A stretch of DNA of 64,000 nt, from NCBI RefSeq assembly GCF_000427865.1, contig NZ_ATYV01000004.1:110764-174763 (forward strand), in the 5' to 3' direction. Shown here one piece after another: positions 9,174 to 19,204 of this stretch. A program made the translations under genes and the position numbers. The notes under the pieces are model-generated. The model was given only the letters and a program-made list of their open reading frames with translations, searched no databases and had not been told where the DNA came from. Source of the stretch: Corynebacterium sputi DSM 45148. GTDB lineage: Bacteria > Actinomycetota > Actinomycetes > Mycobacteriales > Mycobacteriaceae. Within the stretch, counting starts at the first letter, position 1. Every line of letters starts with the position of its first letter.

Positions 9174-11144
9174 TTATTCGTTGTTCTCTGCGGTGACTTC
9201 GGCCAGCAGCTGACCTGAACCCACCTGGTCTCCGGCGGTGACGGAGAAGGTCACTTCACCTGCATGTGGGGCGCGCAGGGTGTGCTCCATCTTCATGGCC
9301 TCTACGACAAGGACGGCATCACCTTCTTCGACGTGGGCGCCGTCCTCCACTGACACTGCAATGACCGAACCGGGCATCGGTGAGCGCAGTTGGCCGTCTC
9401 CGGCCTCTGCATCCGCGGCCGCTCGAATGCGCGCACAACGGCGCAGCGACCAGGCCTGGCCGCTGTCTGCGGTGACCACCCAGTACTCGCCGGTGACCGA
9501 GACCGACCACCGACGGCTGACCCCGTCGATGACGGTGCGATCGCTGTTGACCGAGGCACTGTGGGGCTCTCCCCCATCGATGACGACGGCAGCGGCCTCC
9601 GGCGTTCCAGTGACTTCCACAGTCACGTCGCCCTCCCACCGCAATGTCGTGGCGACGGGGCCAGAGGGCCTCCATCCGTCCGGGGTCTGCCAGGGTGAGG
9701 CGGAGTCAGCGCCGCCGGCGGGCCATCGAGAGTTCAGATCATGCATCGTGGCGGCGATGAGTGCCTCGTCAGGGATATGAGCAGCGACGAAGTCACCGGC
9801 GACCCGATCCAGCAGTCCAGTGTCGAGGGCTCCGGCGACGACCTCTGGCACATTGATGAGATACCGGCAAAAGTCGGTATTCACTCCGACCCCGGCCACC
9901 ACGGTTCCCGCAAGTGCAGCATCCAGCCGAGCCAACGCCTCGGCGCGGTCGGCGCCGTGAACGATGACTTTCATCAGCATCGGGTCGTAAAGAATACTGA
10001 TCTCTGAGCCGTCAGTGATGCCGGAATCCACCCGAACTCCAGATCCGGCGGGTTCAACCACGTGCTGTACGACGCCTCCGGTCGGCAGGAACCCTGCCGC
10101 CGGGTCCTCCGCGTAGATCCGAGCCTCGATGGAATGCCCGGTAAATTTCACGTCCTCCTGCGATAGCGGGAGCTTCAGTCCCCGAGCAATGTCGAGTTGG
10201 ATCGCCACCAAGTCCAGTCCGGTGATTTCCTCCGTCACTGGGTGCTCAACCTGAAGGCGGGTGTTCATCTCCATGAAGTAGAAGGTGTCCGGCTCATTTG
10301 CCGGGACGATGAACTCCACGGTGCCAGCACCGACGTAACCCACAGAGCGGGCCGCATCGCACGCTGCCTGGCCGATGCGGTCGCGGGTCGCCTCATCAAG
10401 AAGCACGCTCGGTGCTTCCTCGATCACCTTTTGGTGGCGGCGCTGCAGCGAGCACTCGCGCTCACCTGCGTGGATGACCGTCCCGTGGCTGTCAGCGAGG
10501 ACCTGGACCTCGATGTGCCTCGGGGTGTCTACGAAGTGCTCGAGAAAGAGTGTGTCATCGCCGAAAGCACTGGAGGCTTCGCGGCGTGCGGTGCGGAGGG
10601 CGTCGGGAAGCGAATTCGCGTCGTCGACGCGGTGCATTCCCTTGCCTCCACCACCGGCGGATGGCTTGATGAGAACGGGAAAGCCAATGCCCGGCGCGGC
10701 GTCAATGAGGTCCGCGTCGCTCAGGCCTGGTCGGGAGATACCCGGAACGGTGGGCACACCACGCTTCTCGACGGCCTCGCGCGCAGAAATCTTGTCACCC
10801 ATCGTCTCGATCGCGCTAGCGGGTGGACCCATGAAGATGATGCCAGCGTCTGCGCAGGCCCCAGCAAACGCTGCGTTTTCCGAGAGGAACCCGTAGCCGG
10901 GGTGGATAGCCTGAGCACCCGTGCGCGCGGCGGCGTCGATGATCTTCTCCGCGACGAGGTAGGACTCCCGTGCTGGGGACGGGCCGATGTGCACCGCCGT
11001 ATCCGCCAGGTGCACGTGCGGTGCGTCGCGGTCGGCGTCGGAGTAGACGGCGACAGTGCGAACTCCCTGCTCGTGGAGGGTGCGGATGATGCGGCAGGCG
11101 ATCTCGCCGCGATTGGCAACGAGAACTGTGTCGATGTAATTCAT
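9174..11144 (-). CDS. accA1: Biotin-dependent acyl-CoA carboxylase alpha subunit
   Basis: Alpha chain (656 residues) joining biotin carboxylase and biotin carrier. The N-terminal half has the biotin carboxylase fold: [16 protein letters not shown], the Gly-rich ATP-grasp loop [11 protein letters not shown] near residue 165, [26 protein letters not shown] with catalytic Glu and Arg. The C-terminal 75 residues are a biotinyl domain with VEAMKMEHT, the biotinylated Lys being about residue 618. It pairs with the beta subunit encoded 22 bases upstream in the operon. Context and the Rv2501c-like order suggest 3-methylcrotonyl-CoA carboxylase rather than acetyl- or propionyl-CoA carboxylase. Confidence 0.92.
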   Translation of the reverse strand: MNYIDTVLVANRGEIACRIIRTLHEQGVRTVAVYSDADRDAPHVHLADTAVHIGPSPARESYLVAEKIIDAAARTGAQAIHPGYGFLSENAAFAGACADAGIIFMGPPASAIETMGDKISAREAVEKRGVPTVPGISRPGLSDADLIDAAPGIGFPVLIKPSAGGGGKGMHRVDDANSLPDALRTARREASSAFGDDTLFLEHFVDTPRHIEVQVLADSHGTVIHAGERECSLQRRHQKVIEEAPSVLLDEATRDRIGQAACDAARSVGYVGAGTVEFIVPANEPDTFYFMEMNTRLQVEHPVTEEITGLDLVAIQLDIARGLKLPLSQEDVKFTGHSIEARIYAEDPAAGFLPTGGVVQHVVEPAGSGVRVDSGITDGSEISILYDPMLMKVIVHGADRAEALARLDAALAGTVVAGVGVNTDFCRYLINVPEVVAGALDTGLLDRVAGDFVAAHIPDEALIAATMHDLNSRWPAGGADSASPWQTPDGWRPSGPVATTLRWEGDVTVEVTGTPEAAAVVIDGGEPHSASVNSDRTVIDGVSRRWSVSVTGEYWVVTADSGQAWSLRRCARIRAAADAEAGDGQLRSPMPGSVIAVSVEDGAHVEEGDAVLVVEAMKMEHTLRAPHAGEVTFSVTAGDQVGSGQLLAEVTAENNE

Positions 11145-11166
11145 GTGATTCTCCGTGGCCTTTTCG

Positions 11167-12747
11167 CTACATCCGGAAGAGGCCGAAGCCCTGGTGTCCG
11201 GCAGTCTCTGGCAGGGGCTTTCCGGAGGCGACGTCCAACGCCATCCCCAGCATCCGGCGGGTGTCGGCGGGGTCGATCACACCGTCATCCCACAGTCGAG
11301 CGGTCGAATACCAGCAGCTGGACTGCTCCTCGAAGGTCTCGCGGACCGGACGCTCAAAGTCCTCCTGTTCCTGCTCGGACCACTGCCCACCGGTGCGCTC
11401 AATCTGATTGCGACGAACGGTCGACAGCGTCATCGCTGCCTGCGGTCCACCCATCACTGCGATGCGCGCATTGGGCCACATCCACATGAACCGCGGCGAG
11501 TAGGACCGGCCGCACATGGAGTAGTAACCGGCGCCGAACGCTCCACCGATAACGACGGTGAACTTCGGAACCCGCGTCGATGCGACGGCGGTGACCATCT
11601 TCGCGCCGTGTTTGGCGATGCCGCCGGACTCGTACTCACGACCAACCATGAATCCGGTGGTGTTCTGCAGGAAGATCAAGGGGATTCCGCGCTGGTCACA
11701 CAGTTCGATGAAGTGCGCACCTTTCTGCGCGGACTCAGCGAACAACACGCCGTTGTTGGCGATGATCCCGACCTTGTGTCCGTGCAACGTCGCGAAGGCA
11801 GTAACCAGCGATGTTCCGTAGTTCGCCTTGAATTCCTTGTAGTCACCGCCGTCGACGAGGATCTCGATGACTTCGTGGACGTCGTAAGGCTGTTTCGGGT
11901 CCACCGGAACCACGTCGTAGAGGTCCTTCTGGTCGCGCGACGCCGGGGTGCTTTCCCCCACGTGCCATGCAGGCGCTGCTGGCTGCGGGAGCGTGTCGAC
12001 GATGCCTCGCACAATCGCCAGCGCATCCTCGTCATCATGAGCCAAATGATCGACGACTCCGGAGACCTTCGCGTGTAGTTCTCCTCCACCGAGCTCCTCA
12101 GGGGTGACGTCTTCGCCGGTAGCGGCCTTCACCAGCGGCGGACCGGCGAGGAAGATCGTGCCCTGGTCACCGACGATGACAGTCTCATCCGACATCGCCG
12201 GAACGTAAGCGCCACCGGCGGTGCACGACCCCATTACTGCAGAAATCTGCGGTACCCCACGGGCAGACATGTTGGCCTGGTTGTAGAAGATCCGCCCGAA
12301 GTGCTCCTTGTCGGGGAACACTTCCTCCTGGCTCAACAACATTGCGCCGCCTGAGTCCACTAGGTAGATGCACGGCAGATCGTTGTCATCCGCTATTTCC
12401 TGCGCCCGAAGGTGCTTCTTCACGGTCACTGGGTAATAGGTACCGCCGGAAACCGTCGCGTCATTGGCAGCGACCATGCATCGTCTGCCATTAATGAGGC
12501 CGATACCAGCAATAATGCCCGCCGCCGGCGCTGCATCTCCATACATGCCGTTGGCCGCAAGAGGCGCGAACTCAAGAAAAGGGCTGCCAGGGTCCAACAA
12601 CTCAGTAATGCGGTCCCGCGGGAGCAATTTGCCTCGCTCCATATGGCGGGCGCGAGCCTTTTCAGATCCTCCCTGTGCAGCGAGCGCCAGCCTGTCACGG
12701 AGGTCTCGGACCAGCCCCTCGTGCTGCTCCCGATTTGTTGTCGCCAT
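11167..12747 (-). CDS. accD1: Acyl-CoA carboxylase beta subunit (carboxyltransferase)
   Basis: Carboxyltransferase of 526 residues with both crotonase-like halves: the N-terminal oxyanion loop [15 protein letters not shown] and [16 protein letters not shown], and the C-terminal [25 protein letters not shown] and [16 protein letters not shown]. The QNTTGFMVG form with a following Gly-rich turn is typical of methylcrotonyl/geranyl-CoA carboxylases. A much longer reading exists upstream, but the added part runs antisense through the truncated accA2 remnant. ATG at 12747 is preceded by GGAAGTGGGAACTG and opens the conserved domain directly. It is the first gene of the operon and is divergent from the decayed operon, 54 bases apart. 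Confidence 0.9.
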   Translation of the reverse strand: MATTNREQHEGLVRDLRDRLALAAQGGSEKARARHMERGKLLPRDRITELLDPGSPFLEFAPLAANGMYGDAAPAAGIIAGIGLINGRRCMVAANDATVSGGTYYPVTVKKHLRAQEIADDNDLPCIYLVDSGGAMLLSQEEVFPDKEHFGRIFYNQANMSARGVPQISAVMGSCTAGGAYVPAMSDETVIVGDQGTIFLAGPPLVKAATGEDVTPEELGGGELHAKVSGVVDHLAHDDEDALAIVRGIVDTLPQPAAPAWHVGESTPASRDQKDLYDVVPVDPKQPYDVHEVIEILVDGGDYKEFKANYGTSLVTAFATLHGHKVGIIANNGVLFAESAQKGAHFIELCDQRGIPLIFLQNTTGFMVGREYESGGIAKHGAKMVTAVASTRVPKFTVVIGGAFGAGYYSMCGRSYSPRFMWMWPNARIAVMGGPQAAMTLSTVRRNQIERTGGQWSEQEQEDFERPVRETFEEQSSCWYSTARLWDDGVIDPADTRRMLGMALDVASGKPLPETAGHQGFGLFRM

Positions 12748-12762
12748 CAGTTCCCACTTCCG

Positions 12763-12800
12763 TGAATTAACATTAACTAACCGATATGGGGCCAGATTAA
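12763..12800. promoter_or_regulatory. AT-rich candidate operator before accD1
   Basis: The gap between accD1 and the truncated carboxylase gene contains TTAACATTAACTAACCG and a further TTAACG. The core TTAACTAACCG (12773-12783) resembles two elements before the TetR gene that starts at 17490 (TTAATTAGCCG and TTAACTGAACG). A shared TetR binding site is inferred; no perfect long palindrome is present. Confidence 0.4.
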
Positions 12801-12801
12801 C

Positions 12802-14178
12802 GTGACGCAGGACACACGGCAAGAGTTTGTTCCGAAAATGAAGATGGCAAGGAAAACAAAAGCCAGACTCCAGGCGTTTACGCCGAAAACCATTATCGGC
12901 ATGCGAGAGAGGCTTTTCGACGCAGCCCGCGCCGCCGCAGACGCCATCGGCTACGAAGGCGCCGGCACCGTGGAGTTCCTCGCGGACGCCAAGGGTGAGT
13001 TCTTCTTCCTTGAGGTCAACACCCGACTTCAGGTCGAGCACCCAGTCACCGAGGCAACCACCGGGCTGGATCTGGTGGCGTTGCAGCTCTCGGTCGCTGC
13101 TGGGCATCCGCTCCCCTCCCTCGAGCCCCCAGAGGCGCTCGGTTGGTCGGTGGAGGCCCGCCTCTACGCCGAAGATCCTTCCAATGAATACCGGCCGATG
13201 TCCGGAAACCTCACGGCACTGGAATTCGACGATGTCGTCGCTGAATTCCAAGGTCCGGGTTTCCCAGGTATCCGCCTCGACACCGGCGTCGACCCCTCGC
13301 CGGGTGCTCCTGCGCATGTCGGCGTGCACTACGACGCAATGCTGGCGAAGGTTATCTCTTGGGGGCAGACCCGTGGTGAAGCAGTGGCCCGTTTGGCAGC
13401 GTCGCTGCGCCGCGCCCGCATCCACGGTCTCGACACCAACCGCGCATTACTGGTCCGGATTTTGGAGGACCCGGAGTTCTGCTCCGGTGACTTCGACACT
13501 GGGTTCCTGTCCGGGGATCGGTTCGAGGCTCTCACCGAGCCGCTTCTCGACGCCTCCGCCACCTCCCTCAGCTCCATTGCCGCAGCAGCAGCTCTTGACG
13601 AGATCGCTGGTGCCTCCGGGCCGCTGTCCAACTTCCCGCTCGGCTTCCGCAATGTCGGCACCTCGTCTTCCTCTCGTCGTTTCCTGTTGGGCGAAGAAGA
13701 AATCACCGTTGCTTTACGACGTTCCCGTTCCTCCACCGTCGCCGCCGACGACCCGGAGATCAGCATCGAGTCCGTCGATGTGGTTCCCACCGCCGGCGGT
13801 GCCGCCAAAGCCACTGTCCGTATCAACCGGGCCGGGCTCAACCGAGTTTTCCGAGTGCAGTTGCACGCAGACGGCTCACTTGGGGTCGACTCCGGACTCG
13901 GCCCGCTGTCCCTGACCGTCCTGCCTCGCTTCGAAGACCCGGCTGACGCAGTTGCCGAGGGTTCTCTGTTGGCACCGATGCCAGGTTCGGTCACTGCCGT
14001 ACACGTTGCAGTCGGAGACACCGTGTCCAAGGCCGACATCCTGCTGTCGCTCGAGGCCATGAAGATGGAGCACGGCATCCGGGCCGGCTCAGACGGTGAA
14101 GTCACCGAACTAGCCGTGTCCGTCGGCGACCAGGTTGAATCCGGCAAGGTCCTCGCAGTGGTCGAATCCGGCGCTTAA
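12802..14178 (+). pseudogene. accA2: 5'-truncated acyl-CoA carboxylase alpha subunit
   Basis: Remnant of a second biotin carboxylase/carrier chain. From about residue 35 the sequence is clear family: [31 protein letters not shown], then the linker and a C-terminal biotinyl domain with LEAMKMEHG (Lys about 422). The first 34 residues, rich in Lys and Arg, match nothing in the family, and roughly 240 residues bearing the ATP-binding domain are missing. The open frame survives with a GTG start but no good ribosome site. A deletion that also removed an accD2 partner would explain it. It leads an operon ordered as Rv0973c-Rv0971c. A short biotin-carrier role cannot be excluded, but carboxylase activity should be lost. 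Confidence 0.82.
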
Positions 14179-14238
14179 CGCCTCATCGACCTGCACACAC
14201 AACACCTCACAGACACACCACTTTCTCAAGGAGAGAAC

Positions 14239-15399
14239 ATGTCCAATCCCCTGAACTTCACCGAGACCTCCGAGCACCGCGACCTACGTAAGGCGGTGGC
14301 CGGCGTTGGTGAGAAGTACGGCGCGAAGTACATGTATGCCAAGGCCGACGAGGGTGAATACCCGATGGAGCTGTGGAAGGAAGCCGGCGAGCTGGGCTTC
14401 ATCGGAGTGAACCTCCCAGAGGAGTACGGCGGCGGCGGTGCAGGCATCACTGAGTTGGCAATTGTCCAGCGCGAACTGGCCACCCATGGCGCTCCGCTGC
14501 TGATGCTGGAGGTCTCCCCGGCCATTATCGGCACGATCATTAACACTGCCGGTACTGAGGAGCAGAAGCAGCGCTGGCTGCCGGGTATCGCCTCCGGCGA
14601 GTACATCGCAGCCTTTGGAATTACCGAGCCGGACGCTGGCACGAACACTCACAAGATCACCACCACGGCTCACATGGAAAATGGCGAATGGGTAATTAGC
14701 GGTCAGAAGACGTTCGTCTCGGGCGTGGACGTCGCTGACTCCGTTCTCATCGTCGCCCGCGTGAAAAACGAGGAGACCGGCAAGTACACCCCGGGCCTCT
14801 TCATGGTTCCGACCAACTCGGACGGATTCACCGCCCATCAGATCCCGATGGAAGTGAAGCTTGCCGAGTGGCAGTTCCAGTTGTTCCTGGATGAGGTGCG
14901 CATCCCCGAGGACAACCTCATCGGATCCTTAGACACCGGCATGACCCAGCTCTTTATGGGCCTGAACCCGGAGCGCATCATGGCAACTGCCATGGCCGTA
15001 GGCAGTGCTGAATACGCTCTGCGCATCGCCACCGAGTACGCCAAGACCCGCGCCGTCTTCGGCCAGCCAATCGGAGCCCACCAGGGAGTCTCCCACCCGC
15101 TGGCCCAGTGCCGGATCGAACTGGAGTTGGCGAAACTCATGGGAGAAAAGGCCGCGTCACTGTTCGACGCCGGTGACATCTTCGAAGCGGCAAACATGGC
15201 CAAGTATGCCGCGGGTGAGATCTCCGCGAAGGCACTGGACCAGTCCGTTCAGACCCTCGGCGGCAATGGCCTGACCACGGAGTACGGACTCGCGAGGATG
15301 TTCTCCGCGTCCCGACTCGGCCGGATCGCGCCGGTCAGCCGCGAAATGATTCTGAACTACGTGTCCCAGAACATGATGGGCCTTCCCAAGAGTTACTGA
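14239..15399 (+). CDS. Acyl-CoA dehydrogenase, FadE12-like
   Basis: Intact 386-residue acyl-CoA dehydrogenase. It has the N-terminal LPEEYGGGGAGITELA, FAD loops FGITEPDAGTNTHKI and VISGQKTFVSGVDVAD, and the C-terminal QTLGGNGLTTEYGLARMFSASRLGRIAPVSREMI. The late catalytic Glu region carries APVSRE, unlike the GEGTTE of the other paralogue in this window, so substrate preference probably differs. ATG follows AAGGAGA at a good distance. It sits between a truncated carboxylase gene and a frameshifted hydratase gene and may be the only functional enzyme left in this operon. Confidence 0.88.
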   Translation: MSNPLNFTETSEHRDLRKAVAGVGEKYGAKYMYAKADEGEYPMELWKEAGELGFIGVNLPEEYGGGGAGITELAIVQRELATHGAPLLMLEVSPAIIGTIINTAGTEEQKQRWLPGIASGEYIAAFGITEPDAGTNTHKITTTAHMENGEWVISGQKTFVSGVDVADSVLIVARVKNEETGKYTPGLFMVPTNSDGFTAHQIPMEVKLAEWQFQLFLDEVRIPEDNLIGSLDTGMTQLFMGLNPERIMATAMAVGSAEYALRIATEYAKTRAVFGQPIGAHQGVSHPLAQCRIELELAKLMGEKAASLFDAGDIFEAANMAKYAAGEISAKALDQSVQTLGGNGLTTEYGLARMFSASRLGRIAPVSREMILNYVSQNMMGLPKSY

Positions 15400-15429
15400 T
15401 CCACTACCGACGAACTACCAGGAGACATC

Positions 15430-16184
15430 ATGGCGATCCACTACACCACGCAGGGCGGCACTGCCCGCATCACGCTGAATTCCCCAGAGAACAAGAATGC
15501 GCTGTCCCCGCAGATGATCGAGGACTTCACCGACACCCTCACTAGGCATCTGAGGACGAATCAATCCGCACGATCATCGTCGACCACACCGGAAACACCT
15601 TCTGCGCTGGCGCAGACCTCAAGGCGGTCGACCTCAACGCAATCGAGGACACCGCTCGGTTGTTCATCGGCCTGCTGCACGGCATAGTCACGACGCCGAA
15701 GCCGGTTGTCGCCGTCGTCGATGGCAACGTTCGTGCCGGCGGCACTGGAATCGTCGCAGCCTGTGACATTGCATTTGCTTCTCCGAACTCCACTTTCGGC
15801 GTCACCGAGGCACGCATCGGCGTTGCCCCAGCGATGATCACGCTGACCCCGCTGCCGAAGGTCGACCCCCGGGCCGCGGCGTATCACTTGCTAAGCGCCG
15901 ACACGTTCGGAGCCGACGAGGCACAGCGCATTGGCCTCATCACTGAGACAGTCGAGGATCCCACAGCGAGGGCTAATGCCTGGAGCACTGAGGCTCTCAA
16001 GTGCTCGCCGCAAGGCCTGCGCGAGACCAAATCGTTACTTAATCGTCAGTTACGAGAAAGTTTTGATACCCAATCAGATACTCTGGCAGCAAAGTCAGCC
16101 AGCCTGTTCCTCACTGAGGAAGCGATCGAGGGAATCTTCGCTTTCCGTGAGCGCCGGGAGCCTTCGAGGGCTGCGGTACCGTGA
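15430..16184 (+). pseudogene. Frameshifted enoyl-CoA hydratase (EchA7-like)
   Basis: Crotonase-family gene broken by a frameshift. Frame one gives the start ITLNSPENKNALSPQMIEDF, then loses meaning after about residue 41. Another frame resumes with IRTIIVDHTGNTFCAGADLK, the oxyanion-hole motif, and continues through DGNVRAGGTGIVAACDIAFAS and TEARIGVAPAMITL to a normal C-terminus ending at 16184. The shift lies near 15545-15555, where the downstream frame meets a TAG stop. Restored, the protein would be about 250 residues, normal for the family. ATG follows AGGAGA. Either true decay, in line with the truncated accA2, or a sequencing error. Confidence 0.85.
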
Positions 16185-16273
16185 CCCATGCACCGCTGCT
16201 CTTGGCTATCCCGGGCGCAGCTACACAGGTTGATGCAGTACCAGTATCCGCCTGATCAGGAAGGAACCGCATT

Positions 16274-16879
16274 TTGTCCAGGATGCCGAAGCAAGACCGC
16301 AGTCGGGAGACTAGGCAGCGACTGCTCGAGACGACCCTCCGCGTGGTCTCCGAACGCGGTCTGCATTCGATGACCATCGGACAGGTCGCGGAAGAGGCTT
16401 GCGTTTCCCGGGGCGCTGCACAGCACCACTTTCCTACCCGGGAGAGCCTGATCAAGGAGGTACTCACCTTCTTCTTCGAGCAGCGCAGAGACAGCCTGAC
16501 ATCATCGCTAGACGCACTGCACGAGGAGAAGGGTGAGATCGAGACGCTCGATATGATTCGCCTCGTCATCGCTTTCTTCAATGACAGCTCCTACAGCGCC
16601 GCGGTTCACGTCTGGTCCGCTGCTGCCAATGATCCCAAGGTCCGCGAGATCGTGCTGCCTGCTGAGGAGCTCATCTCCCGTTCGGTGTACGAGATGTCCG
16701 CGCAGGTCCTCAAGGCTGACCTCAGTGACCAACAGACGCGGCGCATGGTGGGAATGCTCTTGGACTTATCACGCGGATTGGGCTTATCGACGATGCTGAT
16801 CGACAACCCAGACCACGCCGAGCGCATGGCTCAGGCTTTTGCTGTGGCGTTCGATCAAACCGCTAAACGCCTGAATTAA
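16274..16879 (+). CDS. TetR-family regulator
   Basis: TetR repressor of 201 residues with an N-terminal helix-turn-helix (ETTLRVVSERGLHSMTIGQVAEEACVSRGAAQHHF, about residues 20-55, cited here in two parts by position) and a helical ligand domain. A TTG start is chosen: AGGAAGGA lies 8 bases before TTG but 17 before the next ATG at 16283. It follows the frameshifted hydratase by 89 bases on the same strand and probably once controlled that catabolic operon. It is convergent with the next TetR gene. Ligand unknown; a CoA ester is plausible from context. Confidence 0.83.
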   Translation: MSRMPKQDRSRETRQRLLETTLRVVSERGLHSMTIGQVAEEACVSRGAAQHHFPTRESLIKEVLTFFFEQRRDSLTSSLDALHEEKGEIETLDMIRLVIAFFNDSSYSAAVHVWSAAANDPKVREIVLPAEELISRSVYEMSAQVLKADLSDQQTRRMVGMLLDLSRGLGLSTMLIDNPDHAERMAQAFAVAFDQTAKRLN

Positions 16880-16905
16880 TCGGCGCCCTGGCACCGCCGT
16901 GGGAC

Positions 16906-17490
16906 CTACATCCCTAGGCCAGCTGCAGCCATCTCAGTGGCGAGGCGCCGGACTCGCTCCGGCCCCGCCCAACGGACCGTGTGCCGTGACGAGTTGATCA
17001 GGCCAGCGGCCAATTGCACCTTGATCCGGGCATCCTCACGATTGAGTCCCGGCTGAGCCGACCGCAAGGTGTCAATCCACATCTCCAAGTACTTCCGCTG
17101 AAGCGACCGAACCGTCTCTCGGGCTTCATCGCCCAGGTTCCGCCCCTCCCGCTCCTGCACCCGAATACGGTCCGGGTCAGTCACGGCGAAGTTCACGTGG
17201 AAGTCAATCAGCTCCCGCATGGTCTGGTCGGATCCCCAGCCTTCAATCTCAGAGCGCTTTACGACGGCTTCCGCGCCCGCCACCAGTCGCACCGAAATGT
17301 CGATGAGAATCTGCCCAAGGAGATCTTCTTTACCAGTGACGTACCGGTACAGTCCCGGGCCGCTGATACCGACCGCCTGGCCGATATCCTCCAGCCTGGT
17401 TGAGTGATAACCGCGGTCCGCGATAATCGCAGCCGCTGCGGTCAGGATGGCGGCGTGCCGTTGCTCTCGCACTTCAGCTCGTCGGTTCAT
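16906..17490 (-). CDS. TetR-family regulator, possible BkaR-like
   Basis: TetR repressor of 194 residues. The DNA-binding part includes AIIADRGYHSTRLEDIG and AVGISGPGLYRYV (residues 20-52). The ligand domain has VHVNFAVTDPDRIRV-like helices and EREGRNLGDEAR. A leucine-degradation TetR repressor (BkaR, Rv2506) lies near the equivalent mycobacterial operon, so this protein or the TetR at 16274 may fill that role here. Its own promoter region holds two TTAAyT-type elements resembling one before accD1, which favours this one. ATG start; no clear ribosome site. Identification as BkaR is inference only. Confidence 0.8.
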   Translation of the reverse strand: MNRRAEVREQRHAAILTAAAAIIADRGYHSTRLEDIGQAVGISGPGLYRYVTGKEDLLGQILIDISVRLVAGAEAVVKRSEIEGWGSDQTMRELIDFHVNFAVTDPDRIRVQEREGRNLGDEARETVRSLQRKYLEMWIDTLRSAQPGLNREDARIKVQLAAGLINSSRHTVRWAGPERVRRLATEMAAAGLGM

Positions 17491-17535
17491 GTGGTCATCT
17501 TAGCTTTAATTAGCCGCTGTTAACTGAACGTTGGT
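17491..17535 (-). promoter_or_regulatory. Candidate autoregulatory operator of TetR gene
   Basis: Upstream of the TetR start are TTAATTAGCCG (17506-17516) and TTAACTGAACG (17520-17530), 14 bases apart in the same orientation, similar to TTAACTAACCG before accD1. The spacing fits one helical turn and a half, so the site model is uncertain. Confidence 0.35.
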
Positions 17536-17574
17536 GAACTTTCCGCACAGTACGGTGCCGCCGACATGGCTCCA

Positions 17575-17614
17575 GAAACAAAAACCCGGCCCAGGCATGA
17601 AGCCTGTGCCGGGT
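17575..17614 (-). terminator. Terminator of DUF6230-DUF6114 operon
   Basis: A hairpin with a 13-base stem (ACCCGGC-CCAGGC against GCCTGTGCCGGGT, one mismatch) and an ATGA loop is followed, on the minus strand, by GGGTTTTTGTTTC. It lies directly downstream of the DUF6114 gene. Confidence 0.85.
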
Positions 17615-17647
17615 CCGCGCCGAGAATCCTCGGTGCCACGTCCCTGC

Positions 17648-19204
17648 CTACTGAGCGACCAGTGTGGCACTCGTTTTCAGGGAGTCACTCTCGACCATGT
17701 ACGAGTCCAGGACTGCATCCTTGATAACCAGTTGGTCTGAGATCAACGCCGGAAGGTTAATAGCGATCGAGGCCAAAGCGGACTCGATGTCTTCCGGGAC
17801 CCAGTTTGCATCGATCGTCAGAGAAATCGTCTCGAGACCAGCGATCACCGGCGTCATCGTTGCGACCTCAACCAGAATGGAGAAGTTGCCCTCCAGTGTG
17901 GTGACCACACCTGGTTTAGCCGTCTTGTTCAACGCGGGGAAGGCACTGTTCGGGGCCTCGAGGGTGAGGTTATCGAGCTCCACCTTGTCTGCTGCGATGC
18001 GAAGCGCAGGCTTCGACTGACCCGACGTCGTGATGACGTTGGAAACAGACAACGAAACGTTGTCGATCAGGCGCACTGCGTCCGCCTTGATGGTGAAGTT
18101 CTGATCAGACACCGGCATCGCACCGAGTTCCTGTGGAGAGATCGTGCGACCCAACTCGAACGCGGCTTCATCGCCTTGCTCCAGCAGATCATCGATCGAC
18201 TCTTCAATCCCGCCGATATCCGGAAGCTCAATTTCCGGAAGCCCCGGAGTTTCCGGCAGGAGCTGCCCGCCGGCCTCGTCCGGGACGGTGATGCCGGGAA
18301 TCTCCGGCAGTCCATCGAGCCACTGGGCCTTAGCCTCAGGAGGAGCCACCAAGGTATGGGCGCCAGCCAGGGCTGCGATCGCGACGATGGCCGTCGCACC
18401 TGTGGCAGCCGACTTCCGGCTGAGCTTTTCTGCCCGCTTGAGCTCCTTGCGCTCCTTGCGGGTGAGACCACCCATTTCCTTGGCAGGTTTGGGCATTGGG
18501 CTCCAGGAAAGCGCCCAGGCACCACCGACCATTGCCAGTGAGGTGCCCAGAATGAAACCACCGAAGTTGGAGGTCGGCAACGCAACAATCGACAGGATCA
18601 GTGCCACGACACCGGTGAGGATTCGACCTTCGCCCTTGAACCAGGTCATCAGGCCACAGACGATCAGCATCACGCCGATCAGCAGGGTCGAGACACCAGA
18701 GATCGTCGAGAGGCTGATGATGATGCCCGAGAGCTGGAAAGTGAGGTACGCCGGGGACATGATCACGGCGCCGCCCATGATCATCAGCAGACCGGCGCCG
18801 AACGGACGCTGGCCACGCCACTCGGCAAAACGTGAGTTGCGCTTGCCCTTGCCAGCGGCGGCAGCTGCCTCAGCATCTACGTTTTCTTCGAGCTCAGACT
18901 CGGCCTCAGCCTCTGCAACATCACCGTCGGCGTAGCCGACCTCGGTCACCTGCTCGTCGTCGATCTCCTCGACCTCAGAGTCATCCCAAGGGTTGTAGGC
19001 CTCAGTCTCGAGGAACTCGTCTTCTTCAAAGACCCCGTACTCGTCCTTAGGATCTGAGGACTCAGCCATACCGAGCTCAGAGTTCAGGTCCTGATCCTCG
19101 AGCGCAGAGGACGGCACGTTGTCCTGCCCCTGAAGGGACTTTTGGCCGTCCTCGGGAACCTTGGGGAAACTGACTGTGGGGTCTTCTTTGCGATCAGCAG
19201 CCAC
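17648..19204 (-). CDS. DUF6114 membrane protein with secreted-type C-domain
   Basis: Protein of about 518 residues, function unknown. It has a long acidic N-terminal region (about 110 residues, many Glu/Asp), then RFAEWRGQRPFGAGLLMIMGG opening a DUF6114 block of four hydrophobic helices (about residues 130-240). A Lys-rich loop, one more helix ending in an ALAGAHTLVAPPEAKAQ-like stretch, a Pro/Glu-rich linker and a beta-rich domain of about 180 residues follow. That last domain resembles the DUF6230 protein encoded just upstream. GTG at 19204 is preferred: GAGGA lies 7 bases upstream, while the ATG at 19225 has none. It overlaps the DUF6230 gene by 11 bases. Probably a membrane-anchored partner of that exported protein. 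Confidence 0.8.
   Translation of the reverse strand: MAADRKEDPTVSFPKVPEDGQKSLQGQDNVPSSALEDQDLNSELGMAESSDPKDEYGVFEEDEFLETEAYNPWDDSEVEEIDDEQVTEVGYADGDVAEAEAESELEENVDAEAAAAAGKGKRNSRFAEWRGQRPFGAGLLMIMGGAVIMSPAYLTFQLSGIIISLSTISGVSTLLIGVMLIVCGLMTWFKGEGRILTGVVALILSIVALPTSNFGGFILGTSLAMVGGAWALSWSPMPKPAKEMGGLTRKERKELKRAEKLSRKSAATGATAIVAIAALAGAHTLVAPPEAKAQWLDGLPEIPGITVPDEAGGQLLPETPGLPEIELPDIGGIEESIDDLLEQGDEAAFELGRTISPQELGAMPVSDQNFTIKADAVRLIDNVSLSVSNVITTSGQSKPALRIAADKVELDNLTLEAPNSAFPALNKTAKPGVVTTLEGNFSILVEVATMTPVIAGLETISLTIDANWVPEDIESALASIAINLPALISDQLVIKDAVLDSYMVESDSLKTSATLVAQ

Noticed and set aside
12748..13425. Upstream extension of accD1 by 226 codons
   Set aside because: The added residues lie antisense to the accA2 remnant and do not match the carboxyltransferase family, which begins at the ATG at 12747.
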